A stretch of 61,701 nt of DNA from Micromonospora parastrephiae (GCF_016802865.1 NZ_JAEVHM010000014.1:1-61701), one strand, 5' to 3'. Positions 9,138 to 18,639 are shown, counted from the first letter of the stretch. A program made the numbers and translations. Notes: generated by a model not told the origin, from the letters alone.

Positions 9138-11236
9138 TCAGGCCGGTGTGCCGGTGACGGTGAGGTTGCGCAGTCGGCCCACGTTGTCGAACGAGCCGAA
9201 GCCCACCCGCCCGGAACCGAAGGTGGTGTCCACCGCGGTCATCAGCGGATCCCGGTGCCCGTCGAGGTAGACCGCGATCTCGCCGGTGGCCGGCAGGTGC
9301 ACCACCCGGACGCGGTGCCAGTCGGCGTCGGTGATCGCCGGGTTGGCGCCGCGGGACCGGCCGTTCCACTGGTGGTCGATACGCTCCCGATCGGCGTTGT
9401 TGACCTTGAAGATGCCGTTGTGCGGGTAGATCGTGTTGTCGGTCGAGAGGTGCGCGTAGTAGAACTCGGTGTCCGAGCGCCAGCCGAAGACGATGATGAC
9501 GTCCCGGTTGGTGACCTCCACCGGTGTGTCGAGTCGTACCCGGGCGTCGATCTGCACGGACGACCAGGTGGGGCCCGCGGTCAGCACGGCGTACTCGAAC
9601 GGCCGGCGTGGACCCGGTCGGCTCTCCCCGGCCTCGGCGAGGATGACCTGGTCGTGGGTGAACTGCCACTTGGTCGGCGTCACCGGCGCCCAGTTCGCGG
9701 CCCCGGCGGTACGGCGCAGGGTGGTGTCCCCGACGTCGCCGCTGGCGAACTCCCTCGTCCCGCTCACCTTCCAGATCTTGCCGTTGGCCTTGGCGACGAC
9801 ATAGAGCTCGCCGGCGGCGTCGGTGCCGAAGCGCAGGTCCACCCGGTTGGGGTCGCCGGGAGCGCCGGGGCCGGAGAGGTCCCGCATCCGCACCGGGCTG
9901 CCCGCGGTGTCGAAGAGCGCGAGTTGGTGGATCGGGGCCAGTCCCCGGCCCCGGCGCATCTCGTTCGCCTCGGTGTAGAGGACCCGGCCGTCGACCAGGT
10001 CGCCGAAGACGTACTTGCCGCGCAGCGCGGGCAGCGCCCGTCCCCGGTAGACGAACCCGCCGGCCACCGCGACGCCGACGTCCGCGGTGCAGTTCCAGTC
10101 CGCGGCGGGGTCGTGGTCGTATGCGGCGACCGGGTACGTGTAGCCGTACTTCTCGTCGTCGGCGGGCAGCGGAAACAGCCGGTCGCAGGGGTTCGTGGCC
10201 GTTCTGTCGAACACGAACGACCCCTCGCGCTCGCTCCAGCCGAAGTTGTCGCCCGCGCGGACCTCGTAGATGGCCTCGACGGCGTGTTCACCGATGTGCC
10301 CGAGGTACATCCGGCCGGTGGCCCGGTCCCAGCTGAACCGGTGCGGGTCGCGGAAGCCCACGGCGTAGATCTCGCCGAGTGCTCCGGCGCGACCGACGAA
10401 CGGGTTGGTGGGGGGAATGCCGTACCGTCCGTTGGCCGAGGTGGTGCCCCGGGGGTCGATCCGCAGCAGCTTGCCGTGCGGCAGGCCGAGGTTCTGCGGG
10501 TCGTGTTGCGCGCGCCCAGGCCACCGTCGCCGACCGCGAGGTACAGCAGGCCGTAGTCGCGGTCGTGGCGTTTCGCGGTCGGGTTGAAGTTGATTTCCTG
10601 GATGCCGTGCACCTGGCCGCCGAAGCCGATGCGCAACACCTCCCGACGCGTACCGGCGAACGTGTCGGCGGACGGATCGGTGGCCGTCCACTCGGTGATG
10701 ACCCCGTGGTAGACGGTGCCGGGCTGGGCGTAGTCCGGTGCGGTGGTCGTCGCCGACGCCAACTCGGTGTGGATGGTGTAGAAGCGACCGTTGGTGCCGA
10801 ACTCCGGGTGGAAGGCGACGTACCCGAAGCCCTGGCCGAGACCACGGCCGGAGAAGAACTGCGGCGCGAACGTCGCCGCCACGTCCAGGTAGACGTGTGG
10901 CACGCCGTCCTCGACCAGGTAGAGGCTGCCGTTGAGGTCGGGCACCGCCCGTCGGCCGGAGCCGTCGGGCAGCTCCATGATGGTGTTGATCCGGGCGGTA
11001 CGCATGAGCCGCTGATCGGTCGGCGCCGGTGTGGGGTACGACTGCGGGAAGCTGGCGTACTCGCTGAGGACCAGCCCGAGTCGGGACTGGATCGGCATCT
11101 CGGGGATCGGGTCGTACACCGCGTCGGCGGCTCGCGCGGGTGTGGCGACCAGGGTGGACAGGACCAGCACGAGGGTGGTGAGGCCGGCTCTCAGGGCGGG
11201 CCGGCGGACTGCGCCGGCGCGGTGCAGGGTGCGCAC
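9138..11236 (-). pseudogene. secreted sugar dehydrogenase-like protein with LamG-like C-terminus, frameshifted
   Basis: The GTG start at 11236 follows GAAGGAGA. Restored length is about 699 aa. A Sec signal (1-36, ends ARA) is followed by a glucose/sorbosone-dehydrogenase-type propeller (about 50-500: YVAFHPEFGTNGRFY, DGGLGARN, GLPHGKLLRIDPRG, GEIYAVGFRDPHRFSWD, GDNFGWSEREG). A concanavalin-like sugar-binding domain fills about 515-699. The frame breaks near 10504-10506, between GLGARN and DPQNLG, by one missing base (a G in GG on the plus strand). It is second in an operon behind the LamG protein, 37 bases apart, and should be under the LacI operator at 12268. Confidence 0.8.
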
Positions 11237-11274
11237 GCGTGTCTCCTTCTCGGTGGGACGGTGCCGAGGGGTGG

Positions 11275-12231
11275 TCAGCGGGCCAGGTGGCGGTACTGCC
11301 TCCGCACGTCGTTCGCGGAGACCACACTGTCGAGGAACATCAGGCCGTCCATGCGGCAGTCGCACGGGTTGCGCTCCAGGGTGTCCTGGGGGAAGCTCCC
11401 GCCGATCTTGATGCCCCGGGGGTCCGAGGCGGTGGTCACGTGCGGGCCAGGCCCCGACACGAGCCACGGGTCGTCGGTACGGGTGTAGAAGCCGTCCACC
11501 GGTTCGCCGTTGCGGTAGAGGGCGAGAGCGCCGGTGCCGAAGTCGAAGGTGGCGGCCAGGTGCACCCACTCCCCCGCCGGCAGCAGCTCCCGCCAGTCCC
11601 GGTTCGCGGCGAAGGTCTGGGAGTCTCCGCCGTCGAGGCGTCGGCCGAGCGCGACGAGGCGCAGCTCCCCGTCGACGTCGATCAGCTCCAGCAGGGCGCG
11701 GACTCCGTGGCCGTCGGAGTCGCCGGTCAGCACTCCGGCCAGCCCGATCGCGTTGTACCGGTCGTTCGGGTCGGCGGTGGTGGAGTTGGGCAGCGGACTG
11801 TCCATGTTCAGCTTGAACCAGCCCATCACGGTGGTGCCGCCGGTGGCGCTGAAGGCGCGCAACGTCCGTACTCCGCTGGCCGACCAGGTGCCGGCCTTCC
11901 AGTCGTCGTTGCCGGTGACCGCGGGATCGACCTGCCGGGTCTGCACCGCGTTGCGGCTGCCCCGGTAGGCGCGGTCGGGCACCCGCATGGCGGCGCCGCC
12001 GTTGATCAACTCGATCTCGGTGCCGGAGCGGCCCTGGTCGCGTTCCAGCGCGGGGTCGCCGGGCACCGGATGGTCGAAGTCGTACGCGGCGACCAGGTGC
12101 GCGCGCAGGGCGGGGTGGACGTCGTGCGAGATGCTTTGATCCGCCTGCGCCGGCGGGGCGCCGGCGCCGGTCAGCGCGCCGATCGCCAGCAGGGAGACGG
12201 TGGCGACGGCGGCTCGTCTGGCCCTGGACAT
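11275..12231 (-). CDS. secreted LamG/concanavalin-like protein
   Basis: 318 aa. ATG 12231 is preferred over an upstream in-frame ATG because GAGGTG lies 7 bases before it and the signal peptide starts there (RARRAAVATVSLLAIGALTG, cleavage after QA-D about residue 31). The rest is one LamG-type jelly roll: TTVMGWFKLNM, RALLELIDVDGELRL, WVHLAATFDFGTGALALYRNGEPV and GGSFPQDTLERNPCDCRMDGLMF near the end. It likely binds an extracellular glycan. It is the first gene of the operon and starts 37 bases from the tandem LacI operator. Confidence 0.8.
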   Translation of the reverse strand: MSRARRAAVATVSLLAIGALTGAGAPPAQADQSISHDVHPALRAHLVAAYDFDHPVPGDPALERDQGRSGTEIELINGGAAMRVPDRAYRGSRNAVQTRQVDPAVTGNDDWKAGTWSASGVRTLRAFSATGGTTVMGWFKLNMDSPLPNSTTADPNDRYNAIGLAGVLTGDSDGHGVRALLELIDVDGELRLVALGRRLDGGDSQTFAANRDWRELLPAGEWVHLAATFDFGTGALALYRNGEPVDGFYTRTDDPWLVSGPGPHVTTASDPRGIKIGGSFPQDTLERNPCDCRMDGLMFLDSVVSANDVRRQYRHLAR

Positions 12232-12267
12232 CGTATTCACCTCGTTTCGCGGCACGGCGGTGCCGGC

Positions 12268-12297
12268 TACGTAAGCGCTTACGTAAGCGCTTACGTA
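12268..12297. promoter_or_regulatory. tandem perfect LacI-family operator
   Basis: A 30-base perfect palindrome made of two overlapping copies of ACGTAAGCGCTTACGT (12269-12284 and 12281-12296) that share ACGT. The central core AAGCGCTT is typical of LacI-family sites. It sits between the LamG/sugar-dehydrogenase operon (start 12231, minus) and the LacI gene (start 12363, plus), so it can repress both. Confidence 0.9.
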
Positions 12298-12362
12298 CCC
12301 TAGGCTTCGATGAACGTCACTGGCAATAGATCGTGTGACATGGATGTTTTCGGGAGTTGCGG

Positions 12363-13397
12363 ATGCCCAGGGCCAGCAAGCGGCCGCGCCTCGTGGACGT
12401 GGCCGAACACGCCGCCGTGTCGCTGGCGACCGCCTCCCGCGCCCTCGCCGGCCGGGACGGCGTCAGCGCCGAGGTGGCCGACCGGATCCGACAGGTCGCC
12501 CGCGAACTCGGCTACGTCGCCAACCCGTACGCCCGCACCCTGGCCGGGGGCGCCAGCTCCACGGTCGGGTTGATCGTCCACCAGGTCGACGACCCGTACT
12601 TCTCCGAGATCGCCGCCGGCGTCATCCAACTCGCGGCCGAACAGGGGCTGCTGGTGCAGATCTGCCAGTCCGGCCGGAACCCCGGCTACGAGCTGCAACA
12701 GCTGCGCCACCTCATGGCCCAGCGGGTCGGCATCATCCTGATCAGCGGCTCGGGATACGACGACCCACGGGTGGAGGCCGAGGCCCGGGCCGAGCTGGCG
12801 GCGTTCCAGGAACACGGCGGCCGGGTCGCCGCCATCGGGCGGCACGCGCTCGGCGTCGACGCCGTCCTACCGGACAACGAGTCCGGCGGCTTCGCCCTCG
12901 CCCAACACCTGATGGACCTCGGCCACCGACGGATCGCGGTCGCCGCCGGCAGCGCCGGTCTCACCACGGTCGCGGACCGGCTCGCCGGTGTGTCGTCGGC
13001 CGTACGGCTGCGCGGGCCGCACGCCGCCGACCTGGCCGTCGTGCACAGCGACTTCACCCGGGGTGGCGGGCGCGCGGCCACCGAGCAGATCCTCAACGAG
13101 CACCCGGACACCACCGCGATCGTCGCGCTCAACGACGCCATGGCGATCGGCGTGCTGTCGACGCTGCGGTCCCGCCGCGTGCCGGTACCCGCGCGGATGT
13201 CGGTCGTCGGCTTCGACGACGTCTCCGTGGCGGCCGACCTCGCCCCCAGCCTCACCACCATCCGGCTGCCGATGACCGAGATGGGCCGAACGGCGCTCAC
13301 CCTCGCCCTCAAACCCCGCTCGACGCGCCCCCGACGCCGCCCCACCGGGCATCTGTTGGTCGTCCGCGACTCGACCGGGCCCGCGCCGACGACCTGA
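12363..13397 (+). CDS. LacI family transcriptional regulator
   Basis: 344 aa. ATG 12363 is chosen over TTG 12357 because GGGAG lies 6 bases before it. The N-terminal HTH plus hinge is RLVDVAEHAAVSLATASRAL then ADRIRQVARELGYVANPYAR. A periplasmic-binding-protein-like effector domain follows (about 65-340), with PYFSEIAAGV, LPDNESGG, HRRIAVAAG and VVGFDDVSVAADLAPSLTTI. Effector is probably a sugar or oligosaccharide. The gene is divergent from the secreted sugar-dehydrogenase/LamG operon and shares its operator, so autoregulation plus repression of that operon is expected. Confidence 0.9.
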   Translation: MPRASKRPRLVDVAEHAAVSLATASRALAGRDGVSAEVADRIRQVARELGYVANPYARTLAGGASSTVGLIVHQVDDPYFSEIAAGVIQLAAEQGLLVQICQSGRNPGYELQQLRHLMAQRVGIILISGSGYDDPRVEAEARAELAAFQEHGGRVAAIGRHALGVDAVLPDNESGGFALAQHLMDLGHRRIAVAAGSAGLTTVADRLAGVSSAVRLRGPHAADLAVVHSDFTRGGGRAATEQILNEHPDTTAIVALNDAMAIGVLSTLRSRRVPVPARMSVVGFDDVSVAADLAPSLTTIRLPMTEMGRTALTLALKPRSTRPRRRPTGHLLVVRDSTGPAPTT

Positions 13398-13485
13398 CCG
13401 GCAGCGGCAATGCCACACCGCGACGGCTCGACTTCTGGCACGGTCGAGGGGGTCCACCCCACCCCGTGACTGGTCAGGAGAGGCC

Positions 13486-14361
13486 ATGGCCGAGATCGCT
13501 GTACGGCACCGCACGGTCGAGGTCGACGGCATCACGATCTTCTACCGGGAGGCCGGCGCCGCCGACGCGCCGGTGGTGCTGCTGCCGCACGGCTATCCGT
13601 CCTCGTCGTTCCAGTTCCGCCACCTGCTGCCCGCGCTGTCCGACCGCTGGCGTGCCATCGCACCCGACTACCCCGGCTTCGGCTACAGCGACCTGCCCGA
13701 CCCCGACCGGTACGCGTTCACCTTCGACGCCCACGCCGACCTGCTCCAGCGCTTCGTCGAGACGCTGGGACTGACCCGCTACGTGATCTACCTCCAGGAC
13801 TACGGCAGCCAGTTCGGGCTGCGCCTGGCGATGGCCGCACCGCAGCGGGTCGCCGGTCTCGTCATCCAGAACGGCGACATCTACCCCGACCAGCACGGAC
13901 CCAAATACGAGCCACTGAAGCGGTTCTGGCGCGAGCCGACCGACGAGGGCCGGGCACAGCTGGCCACGGCGATCAGCGAGGAGGGCTTCCGGCGCGAGTT
14001 CCTGGGCGAACTGCCGGACCGGCTGACCGACCGGGTGAGCCCCGACCTGTGGCGGCTCAGCGGCGCGCTGGTCGCCGATCCACGGCGGCGCGACGCCTGG
14101 CTGCGGCTGCTCGCCGACCAGGGCAGCACCGTCGCCTGGTTCCCCCGCCAGCAGGAGTACCTGCGGACCCACCGGCCGCCCACCCTGATCGTGTGGGGGC
14201 CGCACGACGGGTACATGCCCGAGGGCGCGGCCCGCGCCTACCTGCGGGACCTGCCCGACGCCGACCTGCACCTGCTCGACGGCGGGCACTGGCTGCTCGA
14301 GACGCACCTCGACGAGGTCGTCCGGCTGGTCCGCGGCTTCCTCGGCCGCCTGGAGCCCTGA
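13486..14361 (+). CDS. alpha/beta hydrolase (haloalkane dehalogenase / epoxide hydrolase-like)
   Basis: 291 aa, ATG after AGGAGAGG. Features: oxyanion motif HGYPSSSF (about 43-50), a nucleophile elbow QDYG in which Asp replaces the usual Ser, a helical cap, a late acid in WGPHDG and the catalytic His in DGGHWLLE. An Asp nucleophile is the mark of haloalkane dehalogenases and epoxide hydrolases. The exact substrate is unknown. It follows the LacI gene after 88 bases but has its own ribosome site and no clear functional tie. Confidence 0.83.
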   Translation: MAEIAVRHRTVEVDGITIFYREAGAADAPVVLLPHGYPSSSFQFRHLLPALSDRWRAIAPDYPGFGYSDLPDPDRYAFTFDAHADLLQRFVETLGLTRYVIYLQDYGSQFGLRLAMAAPQRVAGLVIQNGDIYPDQHGPKYEPLKRFWREPTDEGRAQLATAISEEGFRREFLGELPDRLTDRVSPDLWRLSGALVADPRRRDAWLRLLADQGSTVAWFPRQQEYLRTHRPPTLIVWGPHDGYMPEGAARAYLRDLPDADLHLLDGGHWLLETHLDEVVRLVRGFLGRLEP

Positions 14362-14485
14362 ACGGTCGCTCGGCGCTCAGACCGCCAGGGCCGCCCGGAC
14401 CTCCGGTTCCGCGGTGACAGATCGCCTCGACCCGGCATGCCGACGCGACCGGCCCACAGCGCCGACCCACGCCGCCCGACGCGGC

Positions 14486-14860
14486 TCACTCCACCTTGGT
14501 GAGGAGCGGCTTACCCTTCTCGACGACGTACGTGGCCAGTTCGACGGCGACGCCGTTGCCGACATTGCGTGCCTGGTGGTGGACGCCGTACGGCACGGTG
14601 AGCGCGTCACCGGCGTTGCACACCACCGGTGGCTGGCCCTCGATCGTGTACTCCAGGGATCCCTGGAGAACGCAGATGATCTCTTCACCGGGATGGAAGT
14701 GCTTGAACGGCGGTGAGTCCGGCGTGAATTCCACGCGGCTCTGGATGACCTCGCGGCCGGGGATGCTGAGATCGTGTCGCTGGAGGTCGACACGCCACAG
14801 TCCGGGCGCTCCCTCGACCGCTGTCGGACTGATGCCCTCGGGTCGACCCCCACCACTCAT
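14486..14860 (-). CDS. cupin domain protein
   Basis: 124 aa. ATG 14860 has AGGAGG 5 bases upstream; a GTG three bases earlier is too close. A single cupin barrel is seen: motif 1 PPFKHFHPGEEIICVLQGSL (two His and a Glu), and motif 2 PYGVHHQARNVG. The metal ligands (His, His, Glu, His) are all present, so a metal-dependent small enzyme or sensor is plausible. No function can be assigned beyond the fold. Confidence 0.82.
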   Translation of the reverse strand: MSGGGRPEGISPTAVEGAPGLWRVDLQRHDLSIPGREVIQSRVEFTPDSPPFKHFHPGEEIICVLQGSLEYTIEGQPPVVCNAGDALTVPYGVHHQARNVGNGVAVELATYVVEKGKPLLTKVE

Positions 14861-15134
14861 CACGGCCTCCTGTGAGCCGTCGTACGAACGGCGGTCGCTC
14901 CGGTTGGCACATCCTCTCGAGGATAGGAGCCCGCCGACCCGTCAGGTGCCAGGATGCGCGAAGAATGGCCTCATCGAGAGTGGCGCACGGCCCGCCAGGC
15001 GGATGTCCGTAGTAGCCGACGTCTGCCCGGCCCGGATCCGCGTCGGCTTCGACCACGGCACGGGCACCCGGCGTCCTGCCTCGCCGGCCACCGGCGCGGG
15101 CTGGTCGCGTTGCGTGGGCACCCATACTCGATGC

Positions 15135-16106
15135 GTGACCGATGGAAGCACCGCTTTCTCACTCGTCGTGGCCCGAGCACTGGAGACCGCCGACTTCTCG
15201 ATCCGACATCTCGCGCCAGGGGATCACCGGAAGCTCTACAACCTCGTCCGGGTCACGATGTCCACCATCGCGCCGGTCGACAGCTTCTACATCGCCTTCC
15301 TCCGCGACGAGCACATGCTGGTCATCCCCTACGTCTACGACGGGCACGAGCACGAGCACGCGGGCTTCCAGGCCTACGGCCCGGACGGCCTCACCGCGTG
15401 GATCAAGAAGAACGCGCGAGCGTACCGGTACGCGTCCGACCAGGGTCGCCTGCTTCACAAGGGCCACACCTTCGGTGACCACGATCGCCTTTCCAGCGAC
15501 GCCGTCGTCGTCCCCCTGCTCGAGTCCGTCGACGGCGGGCAGCGGGTCGCCGGGCTCGCGTCGATACTGACCTACCAGCCCGACGCGTACGGCGACGAGG
15601 TCGTCCGGGCGTTCGAGTGGCTCGCCCGTCGGACGATGCGAGCCCTCGCTCGCGAGCGGGAGGACGCGCACGAGATGGCCGGGTTCGCCGATCGAGGCGA
15701 GCGAACCTCGCTCACCCACGGGTCCGTCCCCGGTGTCGTCGAGATGGTGAGCCATGCGTTGGGCTCCATGAAGGAGAAGATCACGTCGGTGGTCGATGGC
15801 CCGAGCGACGACGTCGAGTCCACCGATCGGGTCCTCCGCGATCTGTTGGAGCAGTGTGAGCGCCTCCAGACCGACATCGCCGAACTCCTGCTGATGCCCA
15901 CCACCGAGGGTGGCGATCTGCTGATCACGCTCACGCCCCGAGAGCGCGAGATCGCCGGGCTCATCGCCGACGGCCTGACCAACGAACAGATCGCCACCCG
16001 CCTGGTCATCTCCGAGAAGACGACCAAGACACACGTCACTCGCATCCTCAAGAAGTTCGGCGTCCGACAACGATCAGCCGTCGCCGCCAAACTCCGGCCG
16101 TTCTGA
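15135..16106 (+). CDS. LuxR family regulator with N-terminal GAF-like domain
   Basis: 323 aa from GTG 15135; earlier in-frame starts exist and the start is uncertain because no good ribosome site is visible. The N-terminal half (about 20-165) looks like a GAF domain: FYIAFLRDEHMLVIPYVYDG, then VPLLESVDGGQRVAGLASIL. A helical linker follows. A LuxR/GerE HTH closes the protein (TPREREIAGLIADGLTNEQI, VISEKTTKTHVTRILKKFG). It should bind DNA in response to a small ligand or redox signal. Divergent from the cupin gene. Confidence 0.85.
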   Translation: MTDGSTAFSLVVARALETADFSIRHLAPGDHRKLYNLVRVTMSTIAPVDSFYIAFLRDEHMLVIPYVYDGHEHEHAGFQAYGPDGLTAWIKKNARAYRYASDQGRLLHKGHTFGDHDRLSSDAVVVPLLESVDGGQRVAGLASILTYQPDAYGDEVVRAFEWLARRTMRALAREREDAHEMAGFADRGERTSLTHGSVPGVVEMVSHALGSMKEKITSVVDGPSDDVESTDRVLRDLLEQCERLQTDIAELLLMPTTEGGDLLITLTPREREIAGLIADGLTNEQIATRLVISEKTTKTHVTRILKKFGVRQRSAVAAKLRPF

Positions 16107-16250
16107 ACGAGCGGGGTACGACTTTGTCGCACCGGCCGCACGGGCACAGATACGCACCGGGTCAATAGCGCCGTTCCCGCCCTTTCTCCGAAGCTGAACA
16201 GGCCCCCATTCGCTGCACTGACCCCGGGGGTAGGACTGAGAGGAATCGGC

Positions 16251-16736
16251 GTGATGACAGTGCTCAGGAAGACCAGGATGCCGCATCGGCTCGTCGCCGC
16301 GCTCGCAACGACCGTGGCGCTGGTGGTGTCCGTCGCGACACCCGCCCAGGCCGACGGCACCAGCGGTGGGAGCAACTACTACGACGGCAAGGATCCGGTG
16401 GCCACCGGCTGCAACGTCAACGCCGGACAGATCGCCGCGCGGCCGATCGCCGACCGCGACACCGGTCAGCAGGTCGCCACCATCCAGATCTTCTACTCCT
16501 GGTCCTGCCAGTCCAACTGGATCCGGGTGACCGGAAACCCGTACGGCGGCAACACCACCAAGTACATCTCCTCGTCCTTGGGTGGCTGGAACAGTGAGTG
16601 GGATGCCGGATACGGGTCGAGTTATTCGATGATGGTGTACGCGCCAGGGACGACGCAGATCAACGGCGAGGTGACCCTGTGGGAACCGGGGATCAACGAG
16701 TACAACTGGAAGGCGATCGGCACCTTCTCTCTGTGA
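16251..16736 (+). CDS. secreted DUF2690 protein
   Basis: 161 aa from GTG 16251 (ATG 16254 is equally possible; AGAGGAA lies 5-8 bases upstream). A Sec signal ends PAQA about residue 34. The mature part matches DUF2690: YYDGKDPVATGCNVNA, a Trp/Ser-rich middle, and a Cys pair (TGC, SWSCQSN) that probably forms a disulfide. It is a small exported actinobacterial protein of unknown role. A strong stem-loop follows. Confidence 0.8.
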   Translation: MMTVLRKTRMPHRLVAALATTVALVVSVATPAQADGTSGGSNYYDGKDPVATGCNVNAGQIAARPIADRDTGQQVATIQIFYSWSCQSNWIRVTGNPYGGNTTKYISSSLGGWNSEWDAGYGSSYSMMVYAPGTTQINGEVTLWEPGINEYNWKAIGTFSL

Positions 16737-16777
16737 TCCCGCGCTGACGTCGCCCATCCCCGGCCCGCGCGACGGGC

Positions 16778-16818
16778 GGCCGGCGGTGTCCGGTCGATCG
16801 CGGACCGCACCGCCGGCC
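16778..16818. terminator. stem-loop after DUF2690 gene
   Basis: Arms GGCCGGCGGTG (16778-16788) and CACCGCCGGCC (16808-16818) pair perfectly with a loop that can itself fold. It lies 42 bases after the stop. A second small hairpin follows at 16832-16845. Confidence 0.65.
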
Positions 16819-16901
16819 GGCACTCCAGAAGGGACCGTGCGGTCCGCATCGGGCCGCCGGTGCCCATTTCGCCTCCGGAACGCACGGGGGATGATCGCCG
16901 G

Positions 16902-17305
16902 ATGACGGCGACGAGGGGTACCCGCGCACTGCTCGGTGGTGTGTTCCTGGCGGTGGCCACGGTCGGGGCGTGGCTGCTCTGGCTGGGCCGGGACACCGAG
17001 TACACGGCTGATGCGCAGACCGGCGCGACCAGCGGGCCGTACGAGCCGTGGCAGGTGGTCGGCTGCGTGGTGACGCTCGTACTGCTGGCGGCGCTCGCCG
17101 GTACACGCCTCAGTCCGTGGGTGGTGGCGCCGGCGATGACGGTGGCCTTCACGGCGGCCTGGTCGTGGCGGGCCGCGTCGACCGACGACAGCGGGTTGTG
17201 GGCGGTCGGGGCGGTTCTGGTGCTGGTCGGGATGGCGGCCGGCAGCACGGTGGTAAGTCTCGCTGCGGCCCGGGTCGGCCGGCGGATGGCCGGCGACCCG
17301 GCTAG
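16902..17305 (+). CDS. four-helix membrane protein, stop probably lost to a frameshift
   Basis: The first about 130 residues (from ATG 16902) form four hydrophobic segments: LLGGVFLAVATVGAWLLWLG, VVGCVVTLVLLAALAG, VVAPAMTVAFTAAW, and AVGAVLVLVGMAAGSTVVSL, ending in basic ARVGRRMAGDP. As sequenced, the frame then runs on to 18620 over the antisense ssuD gene, which is not credible. One extra G in the GG at 17299-17301 would give a TAG at 17303-17305, just before the convergent ssuD stop at 17337. I give that corrected end. Function unknown. Confidence 0.6.
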
Positions 17306-17336
17306 GCGCGGCGTCCACCGCCGCGGGTCGGCCCAG

Positions 17337-18512
17337 TCAGCGGGCCGCGGCGGGCTCCGGCGCCGGCGACCCGGCGAAGGGGATGTCGACGTGGTCGGCC
17401 CTTCCTGGCTGGCCGTCGGGGTGCCGCCACAGTCCGCGGTCGCGCAGGATCGGCAGCACACCTTCGCCGAACCAGTACGCCTCCTCCAGGTGGGGATAGC
17501 CGGAGAGGATGAACTCGTCGATGCCGAGCGCGTGGTACTCGGCGATCCGGTCGGCGATCTCACTGTGGCTGCCGACGAGGGCGGTGCCGGCCCCGCCCCG
17601 GACCAGCCCGACGCCGGCCCACAGGTTCGGCGCGACCTCCAGTCGGTCGACGGAGCCGCCGTGCAGGTCGAGCATCCGGCGTTGCCCCTCGGACTCGCTG
17701 CGGCGCAGCCCGTCCTGTACCGCCCGGATGTCGGCCTCGGCGATGCCGTCGAGCAGGCGGCGAGCCTGTGTCCACGCCTGTTCGGCGGTGTCCCGGGCGA
17801 TGACGTGCAGCCGGATGCCGAAACGCAGCTCCCGCCCGGCGTCGGTGGCCAGCGCGCGGACCCGGTCCAGCTTGTCGGCGACATGGGCCGGCGGCTCGCC
17901 CCAGGTGAGGTAGACGTCGCTGTGCCGCACCGCCACCGGCAGGGCGGCGGCGGACGAGCCACCGAAGTAGACCGGCGGCACGGGGTCGGGCAGCCGGTGC
18001 AGCCGCGCCTGCTCGACGCGCAGGTGGGTTCCGGTGTGGTCGACCGTCTCACCCCGCCACAGCGCGCGTACCACGTGGAGGAACTCGTCGGAGCGCGCGT
18101 ACCGGGCGTCCTTGTCCAGGAAGTCGCCGTAGGCGCGCTGCTCCTGCGACTCGCCGCCGGTGACCACGTTGAGCAGCAGGCGGCCCCGGGACAGCCGCTG
18201 GAAGGTCGAGGCCATCTGGGCGGCGAGGGTGGGCGCCAGCAGCCCCGGTCGGAAGGCGACCAGGAACCTGAGGCGTTCGGTCACCTCGGTGAGCATCGCC
18301 GTGCTCAGCCAGGCGTCCTCGCACCAGGCACCGGTCGGGGTGAGCGCGCCGACGAAGCCGAGCTGCTCGGCGGTGCGGGCGATCTGCCCCAGGTAGGCCA
18401 CGCTGGCCGGGCGGGCGCCGCCGGCGGCACCGGTCGGTACGCCGTGTCCGCCGCCGACGACGTCCCGGCTGTCGCCGTTGGTGGGCAGGAACCAGTGGAA
18501 AGTGAGGGTCAT
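17337..18512 (-). CDS. ssuD: FMNH2-dependent alkanesulfonate monooxygenase SsuD
   Basis: 391 aa (family about 380). ATG 18512 follows GGAGGAAAG at a normal spacing; a longer start is less likely. It is a bacterial luciferase-like TIM barrel with SsuD-type motifs: FHWFLPTNGDSR at the start, FVGALTPTG, RLRFLVAFRPG, RLLLNVVTGG, FLDKDARYARSDEFL, VYFGGSSAAALPVA and FILSGYPHLEEAYWFGEGVLP. It releases sulfite from alkanesulfonates using FMNH2 and O2. The gene is divergent from the remains of the ssu transporter, across the motif at 18624. Confidence 0.9.
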   Translation of the reverse strand: MTLTFHWFLPTNGDSRDVVGGGHGVPTGAAGGARPASVAYLGQIARTAEQLGFVGALTPTGAWCEDAWLSTAMLTEVTERLRFLVAFRPGLLAPTLAAQMASTFQRLSRGRLLLNVVTGGESQEQRAYGDFLDKDARYARSDEFLHVVRALWRGETVDHTGTHLRVEQARLHRLPDPVPPVYFGGSSAAALPVAVRHSDVYLTWGEPPAHVADKLDRVRALATDAGRELRFGIRLHVIARDTAEQAWTQARRLLDGIAEADIRAVQDGLRRSESEGQRRMLDLHGGSVDRLEVAPNLWAGVGLVRGGAGTALVGSHSEIADRIAEYHALGIDEFILSGYPHLEEAYWFGEGVLPILRDRGLWRHPDGQPGRADHVDIPFAGSPAPEPAAAR

Positions 18513-18623
18513 GGTGGCTCTTTCCTCCAGTGCGCGGCGGGAGCGGGGTGCGGTCGGCGCACGCGGCGAGGCGGGCACCTCCTGAGGGGTGGGACGATCC
18601 CGCCGACAGCCTACCCATAAAAC

Positions 18624-18639
18624 CTATCGGGTTAGTAGG
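18624..18639. promoter_or_regulatory. candidate sulfur-regulator site (ssu locus)
   Basis: CTATCGGGTTAGTAGG lies inside a larger 7-base inverted repeat (AGCCTAC 18608-18614, GTAGGCT 18635-18641) in the ssuD/ssu-transporter divergent promoter. Twelve of sixteen bases match the motif at 33195-33210 upstream of the YeiH operon. The surrounding 30 bases are the only AT-rich part of this intergenic region. Confidence 0.55.

Noticed and set aside
8505..10556. Long plus-strand open frame over MOSC and the sugar dehydrogenase gene
   Set aside because: Antisense shadow of two well-supported minus-strand genes.
14953..15134. Earlier start for the LuxR gene
   Set aside because: The upstream codons give Arg/Cys/Pro-rich sequence without family similarity; the GAF-like part begins after 15135, although the ribosome site is weak.
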